Assembly (NCBI GenBank): GCA_013298865.1
Contig: JAAFJL010000005.1
Coordinates: forward strand, 1-64,000
Direction: 5' to 3'
Length of the DNA: 64,000 nt
Source: Cytophagales bacterium
GTDB taxonomy: Bacteria; Bacteroidota; Bacteroidia; Cytophagales; Spirosomataceae
The translations under genes and the position numbers were made by a program. A model generated the notes under the pieces. The model saw only the letters and a program-made list of their open reading frames with translations, was not told the origin of the DNA and searched no databases. Positions 53,936-62,818 of the stretch are shown piece by piece (the stretch's first letter is position 1; each line of letters starts with the position of its first letter).

Positions 53936-54832
53936 ATGTTCTCTAAATCACTAATTTCTCTATTTCTCCTCAGTTCTTGTGTGCAGATTTATGGACAAGG
54001 ATTGTCTAATGATGAGCAATATCTGAAAAATCCTAAATCCAGATTAGGACGAGATAAATATGAAGATTATGCTTTTCAAATTAAAATTATTGATGAATTT
54101 ATTGAAAGATTTAATACTGACAAGAAAACTTTGTTACATAGATATTTAGAGGCAAATAATGCTGATTATCAACTTACTAAACTTGATTTCTACAAACAAT
54201 TATTCGATAAATCTCGCCAGTGGAATATTGAAAATCTACGTTCATTTTTTCGAGCAATCAATCCAGAAGAACAACAGATTTTTCTGAGTTTTTATGATGA
54301 AGATTGGTTTGCGGAATTGGATTGCGATTTTGAATATTTAGGCAAAAGAGAGAGTATTCATTTAGTGATGAAAGTCCTGAAAACTGGCGACAATACCTCT
54401 CGCTGGTGCATAGAAAGTGCTTTTGGAACTTGCCTCAACCGAATAGAAATACCTACCCCAATATTCCCTACTGATTCTATTCCCGAAAGGTCACTTTCAC
54501 CGTCGAGTCATGGGGTGAATTTTGTGGGTTTAGAGAAGATTTTTCATAAAAAACAAAACTATAAAGTACTCTTTTCAAATACATTTCTATTGAATCATAC
54601 CAATGTTTTCTTTCAAGAATTATTGGATAATCGACTGATTTTCAAACAAGTAAATAAGGTGAAGTATCATTTTTTGCAAGTAAAAAATTGGACGTTTACC
54701 GTTGAAAAATTCAGTAGGAACTCGGTTAATGCTGGTTGGCTAATTACAAATTTACTAACCTTGACTGATGATGAAAAGACAATTTACAGACAAAAAAATT
54801 TAGGTATTTTCACACAAAAAGAGAATCACTGA
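53936..54832 (+). CDS. Secreted hypothetical protein, 298 aa
   Basis: An exported protein with a signal peptide (1-21, ending IYGQ). It is helical in the first half (FQIKIIDEFIERFNTDKKTLLHRYLEANNA) and strand-rich in the second (FAELDCDFEYLGKRESIHLVMKVL). I recognise no family. It is 8 bp from the preceding gene and 4 bp from the following one, so it is in one operon with the shared-domain proteins. Confidence 0.7.
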   Translation: MFSKSLISLFLLSSCVQIYGQGLSNDEQYLKNPKSRLGRDKYEDYAFQIKIIDEFIERFNTDKKTLLHRYLEANNADYQLTKLDFYKQLFDKSRQWNIENLRSFFRAINPEEQQIFLSFYDEDWFAELDCDFEYLGKRESIHLVMKVLKTGDNTSRWCIESAFGTCLNRIEIPTPIFPTDSIPERSLSPSSHGVNFVGLEKIFHKKQNYKVLFSNTFLLNHTNVFFQELLDNRLIFKQVNKVKYHFLQVKNWTFTVEKFSRNSVNAGWLITNLLTLTDDEKTIYRQKNLGIFTQKENH

Positions 54833-54836
54833 TTTT

Positions 54837-56417
54837 ATGAAAAAAACTATACGAAACCGCTTCAATTACCTCAATTTATTAACTTTTCTTATCGTTTTTT
54901 ATTCTTCATTGTTAGTGCAAAATGCTAATGCACAGGAAATCACCAATAAAGATTCACAAGAAATCACGAGTAAATCAAAAGAATTGCTTCAGAATTTTAA
55001 TCAATTAATTAATCTCTTGACTTCTCCTTTAATTGATGATGCAACAAGCAAAGAATTGATTGCTAATAGTTTTGCGAAAAATGATTCTAATGCACTTTTT
55101 TTGAATGATAACGTAATCCTCGAAGACGATATTGACCCTAATCATTTTGATTATAAAACATCAAGTGATGTCAATGTGAAGACATACTTCAAAAATATTG
55201 ACTTATTCCTAAAAAAAGATAGTGTTTCATCCATTGTGTTTTCCGATGTAAGGGTATCAAATGTAAAATTGGGGGATTTTCTATATGTGAAAGTTTTTTT
55301 CAAGTCACTTTTCAGAACAAATCATAAAGAAATAAAAAAAGATTACATTCAAACTGAAAGGGTAGCAGATATTAGGGCTGAAATTGTAAACAAAAAGTGG
55401 AGGGTTTACATTGTGTTGGTATCATTTGTTAAACCTGAAAATTTAGAAAATCCGCATAAAAATGATGTAATTATTGCGGAAAGTATAACTGGCGAAGGCA
55501 CAACTACGAGTGGTACACTTTCAGAAGAAAAACCGAAAATAACCGAGGAGGAAAGAAAGAATATAGCCTTATTTCAGGAAAGAGTTAGTGCTGGTGATTC
55601 TGCCCTAAAAGTTCAAAATTATTCTTTGGCAATAATGTCTTATCAAAAAGCAAAAGGAATTTTACCGCTTGACAAAACGATAAATGCTAAATTGCAGAAT
55701 GCTCAGAAATTTCATAAAGAACAAATTGCTTCAGTGAAAAGAAAACTTGAAGAAGAGGAACAAAAGAAAAATTTGTTATCTGGACAAAAGAAAATTGAAG
55801 AAAATAAAGATTCATCACAACCAGAGAAAACAGAGTATTCAGAAGATGAAATTAAGGAATTAGAGAAACAATTACTCACTCAGGAAAAACAAGATAAAAT
55901 CACTTTCAACTTCGCAGACGGCAGTACTAACCAAATATTCACAGGCATTAGTGCTGACTCAAAAAAAGTAATTGGTTTAGGAAGCGATAAAAAAATCAGA
56001 ATCTGGAATGCTGATAATGGGGAATTAATCAATAAAATAGATATTTTATCAAATTTTGGAACAACCACAGTTTTTAAGATTGCTAACATTAATAAAGATG
56101 GTAATCTTTTGGCGATAGTGAATCAGGATGAGTCATTGGCAGATAAATTATCAATTTATGATTTGACTATTGAAAAAGTAATAACAAAATTTTCTATTCC
56201 ACCCTTTCAAGTTCAAAATATTGAGTTTAATAAAGACGGGCAGAAAATTCTTATGGGATTCAAAAATAAATTATTGCAGATATTCAGCGTACAAACTGGT
56301 AGTGTAGAGAAAGTAGTTAATTTTGATAATTACATAACAAATGTTGTTTTCAGTCCTTCAGGGTCACAGATTTACGTAAATACGCAGAGAGATTTTCAAA
56401 TTATTAATGTCAAATAA
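54837..56417 (+). CDS. Secreted protein: shared N-domain, helical repeat, beta-propeller
   Basis: A 526-residue exported protein with a signal peptide (1-32, ending ANAQ). The N-terminal shared domain (about 35-205) has ELLQNFNQLINLLTSPLIDDAT, SVSSIVFSDVRVSNVKLG and YVKVFFKSLF. A TPR-like helical unit (about 238-295, SALKVQNYSLAIMSYQKAK) and a charged coil (about 295-350) follow. A propeller-like domain of WD40 type ends it (about 355-526: GLGSDKKIRIWNADNGELI, NIEFNKDGQKILMGFKN). Two paralogues follow. The function is unknown. Confidence 0.78.
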   Translation: MKKTIRNRFNYLNLLTFLIVFYSSLLVQNANAQEITNKDSQEITSKSKELLQNFNQLINLLTSPLIDDATSKELIANSFAKNDSNALFLNDNVILEDDIDPNHFDYKTSSDVNVKTYFKNIDLFLKKDSVSSIVFSDVRVSNVKLGDFLYVKVFFKSLFRTNHKEIKKDYIQTERVADIRAEIVNKKWRVYIVLVSFVKPENLENPHKNDVIIAESITGEGTTTSGTLSEEKPKITEEERKNIALFQERVSAGDSALKVQNYSLAIMSYQKAKGILPLDKTINAKLQNAQKFHKEQIASVKRKLEEEEQKKNLLSGQKKIEENKDSSQPEKTEYSEDEIKELEKQLLTQEKQDKITFNFADGSTNQIFTGISADSKKVIGLGSDKKIRIWNADNGELINKIDILSNFGTTTVFKIANINKDGNLLAIVNQDESLADKLSIYDLTIEKVITKFSIPPFQVQNIEFNKDGQKILMGFKNKLLQIFSVQTGSVEKVVNFDNYITNVVFSPSGSQIYVNTQRDFQIINVK

Positions 56418-56471
56418 CTTGCTTTTAAGAAAACTGCGTCCAATACATTGTGCCATAAAATCACTAATTTC

Positions 56472-58064
56472 ATGAAAAAAACTCATTACTTTTTCTCCCT
56501 TTCTTCTTTTCTATTGTTTTTTTTATTTTTATCGCAAATCTCTAATGCTCAGGAGATTACAGATAAAGATTCGGACATAGTTACCAGTAAATCAATAGAG
56601 ATGCTTCAAGAATTTAAACAACTATTGACACTGCTGATTTCGCCAGATATTGATGATGCGACAATCAAGGAGTTGATTGCTAATAGCTATGCTAAGGATG
56701 ACCCCAATGCTATATTTTTCAATGAAAAAGTTATTTTTGAAGATGACATCAATCCCAATCATTACGACTATAAAACTGCCAGTGATTTTGCTTTAATGAC
56801 ATACTTAAAAAATATTGATTTGTTTCTTGTAAAAGATACCGCCGCCTCAATCGTGTTCTCCGACATACGGGCATCGAATGTAAAGTTGGGAGAATTTTTG
56901 TATGTAAAAATTTTCTTCAAATCATTTTTCAAGATAAATCATAAAGAGATAAAAATGCCTTATCGGACAACTGAAAGAGTTGCCGAAATTAGAGCCGAGT
57001 ACGAGAATGATAAATGGAAATTTTATATCATGCGGGTTTCGTTTGTTACGCCCGAAGATTTGGCAGACCCTTACAAAAATGATTTGGATATTGTAGAAAC
57101 TGCCCGAATAGGGGCAAAAAAAATGGATGTATCTACGCTTTTGAAAGAAAAAGAGAGACGAAAAGCGATGGAAGAAGAGAGGAAAATTACCATTTTATTT
57201 CAGAAAAGTATTAACTCTGGCGATTCTGCCTTGAAAGTACGGGATTATACTTTGGCAATTCTGAGTTACCAAAAAGCAAAGGAATTGCAGCCTAATGAAA
57301 GGGTTACTGAACTTAACCAAAAGATAAAAGACATCGAAACGCTGAAAGAAGCAGAAAGAATCTTATCTGAAAAAAAGAAGTCCGAGGACGACGAGAAACA
57401 AAAAACATTCATGGCGTTGAATAAAAAATTGGCAGAACTCCAACAACAAGCATTAAAAGAATCTGCTGAATCTTCTGCCAATGAAAATGCCGCTAAAACA
57501 AATAGTAACGCTTTTTTGAGTGATAGTTTAAGAATTCTGTTCAAGGCGGGAGGTGAAGGGTCTGAAAATTATATATATACTGGAGTGAGTGAAAATGGCA
57601 AAAAAGTGGTTCGTTTAACAGCAAAGAAAAACATGGAGATTTGGGAACCTATTACTGGAAAATTAATCAAAGTTACTAACTTCTCCAAAATTTTAGATCC
57701 AACCAACACTAATATAAATAATGCTCTTCTAAGTCAAGATGGAAATATTTTAATAGTTAACTATGGATATACCAATAATCTTGAAAAATTTACAAAGATT
57801 CTTATTTATGACATGATACTTGATAAAAAAATCTCTGAATTTTTTGCCTATGATTCAGTTCAAATGCTTGAAATGAGTAAAGACAATAATAAAATAGTTA
57901 TGTATATTAAAGAATTAAAAACTGTTAGAGTTATGAATATACAAACTGGAGACTATTTGGACAAACAAATCGAAAACCCTGTCCAAAATATAGCTTTTAA
58001 CCCCTCAGGTACACAAATCTACGTAACAACAAAAAAAGATTTTCAGATTATTAGTGCTAAGTAA
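56472..58064 (+). CDS. Secreted protein: shared N-domain, helical repeat, beta-propeller (paralogue 2)
   Basis: A 530-residue paralogue of the 54837 protein with the same order: signal peptide (ending NAQ), shared domain (about 30-200), TPR-like helical unit (about 240-290), coiled coil (about 290-345) and propeller-like C-terminus (about 360-530). The start is ATG 56472; the reading from 56448 adds eight residues before an intact signal peptide. N-terminal identity is high, and the C-termini diverge more. It lies 54 bp after paralogue 1. Confidence 0.78.
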   Translation: MKKTHYFFSLSSFLLFFLFLSQISNAQEITDKDSDIVTSKSIEMLQEFKQLLTLLISPDIDDATIKELIANSYAKDDPNAIFFNEKVIFEDDINPNHYDYKTASDFALMTYLKNIDLFLVKDTAASIVFSDIRASNVKLGEFLYVKIFFKSFFKINHKEIKMPYRTTERVAEIRAEYENDKWKFYIMRVSFVTPEDLADPYKNDLDIVETARIGAKKMDVSTLLKEKERRKAMEEERKITILFQKSINSGDSALKVRDYTLAILSYQKAKELQPNERVTELNQKIKDIETLKEAERILSEKKKSEDDEKQKTFMALNKKLAELQQQALKESAESSANENAAKTNSNAFLSDSLRILFKAGGEGSENYIYTGVSENGKKVVRLTAKKNMEIWEPITGKLIKVTNFSKILDPTNTNINNALLSQDGNILIVNYGYTNNLEKFTKILIYDMILDKKISEFFAYDSVQMLEMSKDNNKIVMYIKELKTVRVMNIQTGDYLDKQIENPVQNIAFNPSGTQIYVTTKKDFQIISAK

Positions 58065-58083
58065 ATAGAAATTGAAGTAAACC

Positions 58084-58126
58084 AAAAGGGAATTAAATAA
58101 ACCAAAACTTTATTTAATTCCCTTTT
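58084..58126 (+). terminator. Terminator hairpin between paralogues 2 and 3
   Basis: AAAAGGGAATTAAATAAA and TTTATTTAATTCCCTTTT are perfect 18-bp arms around 7 bases. Confidence 0.8.
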
Positions 58127-58199
58127 CCTGTGTTTTATTCTGACTTATTTTCTTAACTTAATGAATTGATTCTTTTTAACGAACAACTCATTGATTTTC

Positions 58200-59552
58200 A
58201 TGAAAAAAAATCGTTACCGCTTGCTAATTTTATTGATGATTTTATCTTGTTTTTTATCTCAAAGTTCTCATGCACAGGATATTACAGATAAGGAGTCTCA
58301 GTTGATTATTAAAAAATCTAAGGAGATTGTGCTGGAATATAATCAGTTATTGAACCTCTTGATTTCTCCTGATATTGACGAAGAAACGATTAAAGAATTG
58401 ATTGCCAATAGCTATAAAAAAGGAGATGGTAATCAAATTTTTTTTAATAGTAATGTAATTTTTGAGGATGACATCAACCCTAACCATTTCGATTATAAAA
58501 CTGCTAATGATGCTACGCTGGAAAAATACCTGCAAAGCATTGATTTATTCTTAGACAAAAGCAACGATACCACCATTGTTTTCTCGGATATTAGGGCATC
58601 TAACGTGAAGTTGGGCGAGTACCTCTATGTGAAAGTTTTCTTTAAATCTTTTTTTAAAGGGAAAAATAAAAGTGTAAAAAAACCTTACAGAATAACCGAA
58701 AGAGTGGCTGAAATTCGGGCAGAGTTTGTGAATAGTAAATGGAAATTGTACATCATGCGGGTTTCATTTGTTACGCCAGACGATTTGGCAAATCCCTATA
58801 AAAACGATGTTGATATAGTGGAAACTGCCAAAGTTGGGGCGAAAAAAATGGATGTTGCTACGATTTTGAAAGAAAAAGAAAAGCGGAAAGCGATGGAAGA
58901 AGAAAGAAAAAATGCAATTTTATTTCAGAAAAGTATGAACACGGGAGATTCTTCTGTGAAAGTTCGGAATTATGCTTTTGCAATAAAGGCGTACCAAAAA
59001 GCAAAAGAGATTTTACCCGATGAAAGTGCAGTAGTAGATGAAAAAATACAAAATACGCAATTACTCCAAGACGGTGGCAGGGCAGCATTGGCTAAGAAAA
59101 AAGCCGATGAAGAAGCAACTGCACAAAGGAAACAACAATTATTAGAAGAACAACAAAAAGCGAATAACGCTAAAGTAATTGCCCAAAAACCTATACCTAA
59201 TACGGGCTTTACGAGTTCAAGGCGAAGTCCGCTAAGCAAAATATTAGTTGGGGTAGTGGGTTTGACTGCTGGAGTTTATGCCATAAAATTGAACAATGAT
59301 TGGTCTGCTAAATTAAGTGCTGTTGAAAAAGCAAAACAAAGTGGTGATTTTAATGGATTCCAAATTGCTTATAATGATGCCAATCAATTTAAAAGTTCGG
59401 AAAGTATCAGAAATATTTGTGTCGGAGTTGCGGCGGCTTCGCTATTAACTGAAATCTATTTACTGGTAAGAAAACCTAAGTCAGAAAGGCAAAAATTTAG
59501 TTTTATACCAACCAATGAAACTCTTGGACTTGCTTTAAATTATAACTTTTAA
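58200..59552 (+). CDS. Exported protein: shared N-domain with membrane-anchored C-terminus (paralogue 3)
   Basis: A 450-residue protein. It has the same signal peptide (ending HAQ), shared domain (about 30-200) and helical unit (about 240-290) as the two preceding genes. From about residue 300 the propeller is replaced by a Gln/Ala-rich coil and two hydrophobic segments (about 342-362 and 400-425: ILVGVVGLTAGVYAI, ICVGVAAASLLTEIYLLV). A short tail ends in NLALNYNF-like residues, as in outer-membrane C-termini. The start is ATG 58200; the TTG at 58191 adds three residues. It has its own terminator-separated transcript. Confidence 0.76.
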   Translation: MKKNRYRLLILLMILSCFLSQSSHAQDITDKESQLIIKKSKEIVLEYNQLLNLLISPDIDEETIKELIANSYKKGDGNQIFFNSNVIFEDDINPNHFDYKTANDATLEKYLQSIDLFLDKSNDTTIVFSDIRASNVKLGEYLYVKVFFKSFFKGKNKSVKKPYRITERVAEIRAEFVNSKWKLYIMRVSFVTPDDLANPYKNDVDIVETAKVGAKKMDVATILKEKEKRKAMEEERKNAILFQKSMNTGDSSVKVRNYAFAIKAYQKAKEILPDESAVVDEKIQNTQLLQDGGRAALAKKKADEEATAQRKQQLLEEQQKANNAKVIAQKPIPNTGFTSSRRSPLSKILVGVVGLTAGVYAIKLNNDWSAKLSAVEKAKQSGDFNGFQIAYNDANQFKSSESIRNICVGVAAASLLTEIYLLVRKPKSERQKFSFIPTNETLGLALNYNF

Positions 59553-59554
59553 TA

Positions 59555-60307
59555 ATGAAATTTAGGAAACTAATACTTTACGCAATCTTGTTTTTATCTT
59601 CGGGGGCTTGCACAAAATGGGAATTACCAGAAAGTCCTAATTGTAAAGTGCTTTCTACTGACAACGGTTTATCAAAAACGGTGTATGTCTATGATGCACA
59701 GAGAAGGCTCGTCAAACAAACCAATTCATTCGGGAATCCTCAGAAGATTTTGTCTGATTTCACTTATACTTATTCGGGTTCTCAGGTGGTAGAAATTTCG
59801 GTAACATCAACCCTGAAAACTGTATATTATTTGAATACCAAAGAACTTGCTTCTTCAAGAGAAATTTTGAATGTAAACAGCCAAGTTACCAACAGAGTTT
59901 TGTACGAATACGATAATTTAGGTTTCTTGAAAAAGCGAACGACCAATGTTATTGATGTCTCTAATAATCAGATTACTAACCAAACTGTTGAGAGTTTTAC
60001 GTATCAAAATGGTAATTTGAGTTTGATACAATACGAAGACGGTTCAAGGGTGAGTTATACTTATTACAATGATAAATTTTTACTGTACGATTTTGGTAGA
60101 GCTTATTTGGGTAGTAGAAATAAAAATCTAATCCAAAAGATTGATTATACATCTTCGACCAAAACAAAATTCCCTTATTCTAAAATTGAATATGAATACG
60201 AATATACCAATGGACAAGTTACTAAATCCACTTTAACATTTCGAGATTCATTGACTGATGAAGTATCAACTTCTACAACTTCCAATTACCAGTATTCGTG
60301 TTTATAG
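59555..60307 (+). CDS. YD-repeat-like lipoprotein
   Basis: A 250-residue lipoprotein (lipobox SSGAC, Cys at about 19). It contains YD/RHS-like phrases: TVYVYDAQRRLVKQTNSFG, YEYDNLGFLKKRTT and FTYQNGNLSLIQYEDGSRVSYTYY. Short YD-repeat lipoproteins are frequent in Bacteroidota and have no known function. It starts 2 bp after paralogue 3 and is in its operon. Confidence 0.8.
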   Translation: MKFRKLILYAILFLSSGACTKWELPESPNCKVLSTDNGLSKTVYVYDAQRRLVKQTNSFGNPQKILSDFTYTYSGSQVVEISVTSTLKTVYYLNTKELASSREILNVNSQVTNRVLYEYDNLGFLKKRTTNVIDVSNNQITNQTVESFTYQNGNLSLIQYEDGSRVSYTYYNDKFLLYDFGRAYLGSRNKNLIQKIDYTSSTKTKFPYSKIEYEYEYTNGQVTKSTLTFRDSLTDEVSTSTTSNYQYSCL

Positions 60308-60347
60308 AAAGTTGCTAAGTTTTGAATTATCAAGTTTCTAAGTCAAT

Positions 60348-60383
60348 TAAAAATTATATAACTGTTTGATAATCATAGATTTA
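60348..60383 (+). promoter_or_regulatory. Shared 36-bp upstream element, copy 2
   Basis: Counterpart of 17365-17400, including the identical TGTTTGATAATCA. It lies 45 bp before pepT. Confidence 0.4.
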
Positions 60384-60427
60384 TAAATATTGTCAACTCA
60401 ACAACGTACTAAATTAAAACACATAAA

Positions 60428-61684
60428 ATGCCCCTACCAAATTATCAAAATACTGCCACCGAAAGATTCCTGAGATATGTGCAGATTGATACCCAGTCTG
60501 ACCCTGAATCTGAGACCTATCCTTCGACCGAAAAACAGAAAAATCTGAGTCGTTTATTAGTCCAAGAGCTGCTCGAAATGGGTATCAGTGATGCTGAAAT
60601 GGACGAGTTTGGCTATGTCTATGCGACCATCGAAAGCAATACCGATAAAGAGGTTCCGGTGATTTGCTTTTGCTCTCATGTAGATACCTCGCCCGATTGC
60701 TCAGGTGCAGGCGTGAAGCCTATCATTCACCAAAATTATCAGGGACAAGATTTGATTTTACCAGACGATAACTCTCAGATTATCAAACAGATAGAGCATC
60801 CAGATTTAGCTCATCAGTTAGGCAATGACATCATTACGGCTTCTGGTACTACACTTTTGGGAGCAGACAACAAAGCCGGTGTTGCCGAAATTATGGATGC
60901 TACTCATTATTTTGTAAATCATCCAGCAATTAAGCACGGAAAAATACGAATTTTATTTACGCCCGATGAAGAAATCGGTAGAGGAACTGCCAAAGTTGAC
61001 ATGGCTCGCTTAGGAGCAAATTTTGGCTATACTATTGACGGTGAGACACTTGGTTCTTTGGAAGATGAAACTTTTTCAGCAGATGGAGCGAGAATCAGCA
61101 TTACAGGTGTGAGCCAACATCCTGGTTTTGCGAAGGGTAGAATGGAAAGTGCCTTGAAGATAGCAGCTCAGATTGTAGCAGATTTACCCAAAACGACACT
61201 TTCGCCCGAAACCACCGAAAACATGGAAGGATTTATTCATCCTGTCGGGATTTCTGGGGCAGTCGAGACGGCTACTGTTGATTTTATCATTCGAGATTTT
61301 ACCGTAAAAGGTTTGCAAGAAAAAGAAAATTTTCTACAAAAAATCATGGAAAATGTCCTGATGAATTACCCAAATTCAAAAGCAACAATGAAGGTTTCGG
61401 AACAGTACAGAAACATGAAAGAAGTGCTAAATCAATACCCAGAAGTGACAGATTATGCCATGGAAGCGATTCGTAGATGTGGCATTGTAGCAAAACAAAG
61501 TAGTATCAGGGGCGGAACAGATGGTTCGAGATTGTCGTACATGGGCTTGCCTTGTCCGAACATTTTTGCGGGCGAACACGCTTTTCATGGCAAACATGAA
61601 TGGGTTTCTGTGCAAGACATGGAAAAAGCCGTTGAAACTATCGTAAATTTGTGCCAAATCTGGGAGGAGAAGTCTGTAAACTGA
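60428..61684 (+). CDS. pepT: Peptidase T
   Basis: A 418-residue M20-family aminotripeptidase that removes the N-terminal residue of tripeptides in the cytoplasm. Visible metal-site elements are FCSHVDTSPDCSG (His and Asp), GADNKAGVAEIMD, TPDEEIGRGT (catalytic Glu and metal ligand), TIDGETLGSLEDETF, and the C-terminal HAFHGKHEWVSVQDMEKAVE with the last His ligand. Length is normal. The GISGAVETATVDFIIRDF region is the lid/dimerisation domain. It is a single gene. Confidence 0.95.
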   Translation: MPLPNYQNTATERFLRYVQIDTQSDPESETYPSTEKQKNLSRLLVQELLEMGISDAEMDEFGYVYATIESNTDKEVPVICFCSHVDTSPDCSGAGVKPIIHQNYQGQDLILPDDNSQIIKQIEHPDLAHQLGNDIITASGTTLLGADNKAGVAEIMDATHYFVNHPAIKHGKIRILFTPDEEIGRGTAKVDMARLGANFGYTIDGETLGSLEDETFSADGARISITGVSQHPGFAKGRMESALKIAAQIVADLPKTTLSPETTENMEGFIHPVGISGAVETATVDFIIRDFTVKGLQEKENFLQKIMENVLMNYPNSKATMKVSEQYRNMKEVLNQYPEVTDYAMEAIRRCGIVAKQSSIRGGTDGSRLSYMGLPCPNIFAGEHAFHGKHEWVSVQDMEKAVETIVNLCQIWEEKSVN

Positions 61685-61771
61685 CACAGAGTCACACCAA
61701 GTTTACCGCAGAGTTTCACGATGTAATTTAAAAACTCTGCGAAACTCAGTGTAAAACTTCTCTTACTCTGT
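61682..61771. repeat. CAGAGT-type extragenic palindrome
   Basis: ACACAGAGTCACACCAAGTTT and GTTTTACACTGAGTTTCGCAG-like bases pair imperfectly, with GCAGAGTTTCAC in the middle. It separates pepT from the next gene. Confidence 0.5.
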
Positions 61772-61806
61772 GACCTTATTTATTTTCAAATTAACCCATT
61801 AAATCA

Positions 61807-62607
61807 TTGAAAGCTACCACATTACTACTCATTTGCAGTTATTTCCTATTTACTTCTTGCGATTCTTCTCAGCAAAAAGCTACTCAAACTTCATTGGCAG
61901 ATTCTGTTTTGTACAAGAGCCAAGTTTTTGAAAAACGTAGTTCAAACTGCGTAAAAGAAGATGCTGATTGTGCAACCGTAAGATTTTCGACTCCTGAGTT
62001 TCAAGAGCAAAATATAAACAAACAGATTCAAACAGATGTAATTACGCTTTTTGTAGATGAAGCAGACCCCAAACGTCCTACTGATTTTGCAGGATTAGCA
62101 GCCTCATTTTTAGATAGTTACAAAACTACGATTCAGAATGCTGGCACGAAACAGAAAAATCAAGTGCCAATTGCTTGGAAAATGGAAGCTACTACGAAAG
62201 TGATTCGTCAAACAGAGCCTTACATAATGACTCATACCAATACAGATTTGACGATGAGCCAGCAACCAATTAGTTTGGAGTTTTACCATGTTTATACAAA
62301 AAAGGGGGCAAGAGTAACTTTAGAGCAAATTTTCAAAAAAGGATTTGACCAAAAACTCTTGTTAATTGCGGAGGCTATTTTTAGAAAAAATGAAAATCTA
62401 AAACCAGCAGACAAGCTCGACGAAGCACACGGTTATAATTTTACGGATGGAAAATTTCTTTTGAATGATAATTTTACTTTAACCGAAAAAGGAATCAAGT
62501 TTTTATTCAATGTTCAAGAAATCAAACCGTTTGACCAAGGAGTTACCGAACTCGAAATCCCATACAGCGAATTGAAAGAGATTTTGAGTTTTAGTAATGA
62601 GAAATAA
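61807..62607 (+). CDS. DUF3298-type lipoprotein
   Basis: A 266-residue lipoprotein (lipobox LFTSC, Cys at about 18). The C-terminal half has the DUF3298 (RsiV-like) pattern: FYHVYTKKGARVTLEQIFKKGFDQKLLLIAEAIF, then YNFTDGKFLLNDNFTLTEKGIKFLF and IPYSELKEIL. Two Cys (SSNCVKEDADC) follow the N-terminus. RsiV is an anti-sigma factor that binds lysozyme, but most family members have unknown roles. It starts with TTG at 61807 and has no operon partner. Confidence 0.8.
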   Translation: MKATTLLLICSYFLFTSCDSSQQKATQTSLADSVLYKSQVFEKRSSNCVKEDADCATVRFSTPEFQEQNINKQIQTDVITLFVDEADPKRPTDFAGLAASFLDSYKTTIQNAGTKQKNQVPIAWKMEATTKVIRQTEPYIMTHTNTDLTMSQQPISLEFYHVYTKKGARVTLEQIFKKGFDQKLLLIAEAIFRKNENLKPADKLDEAHGYNFTDGKFLLNDNFTLTEKGIKFLFNVQEIKPFDQGVTELEIPYSELKEILSFSNEK

Positions 62608-62818
62608 GTATCATTATATTGTTATTATTTTTAACTGAAATTATTTCTTAGAGAAGTTTCAAGAATCAATACCATTCAATCTATTTCCTTACTAAATTGC
62701 AGAATGAATAGGTTTTTCGGAAAAAGTCATTGACAAAACGTATGAGATACGGAATTTTATTTTTTTTGGATTAACTTCGTTTTTAAATCAATTTTCAAAT
62801 AGTACTGAATATATTTTT

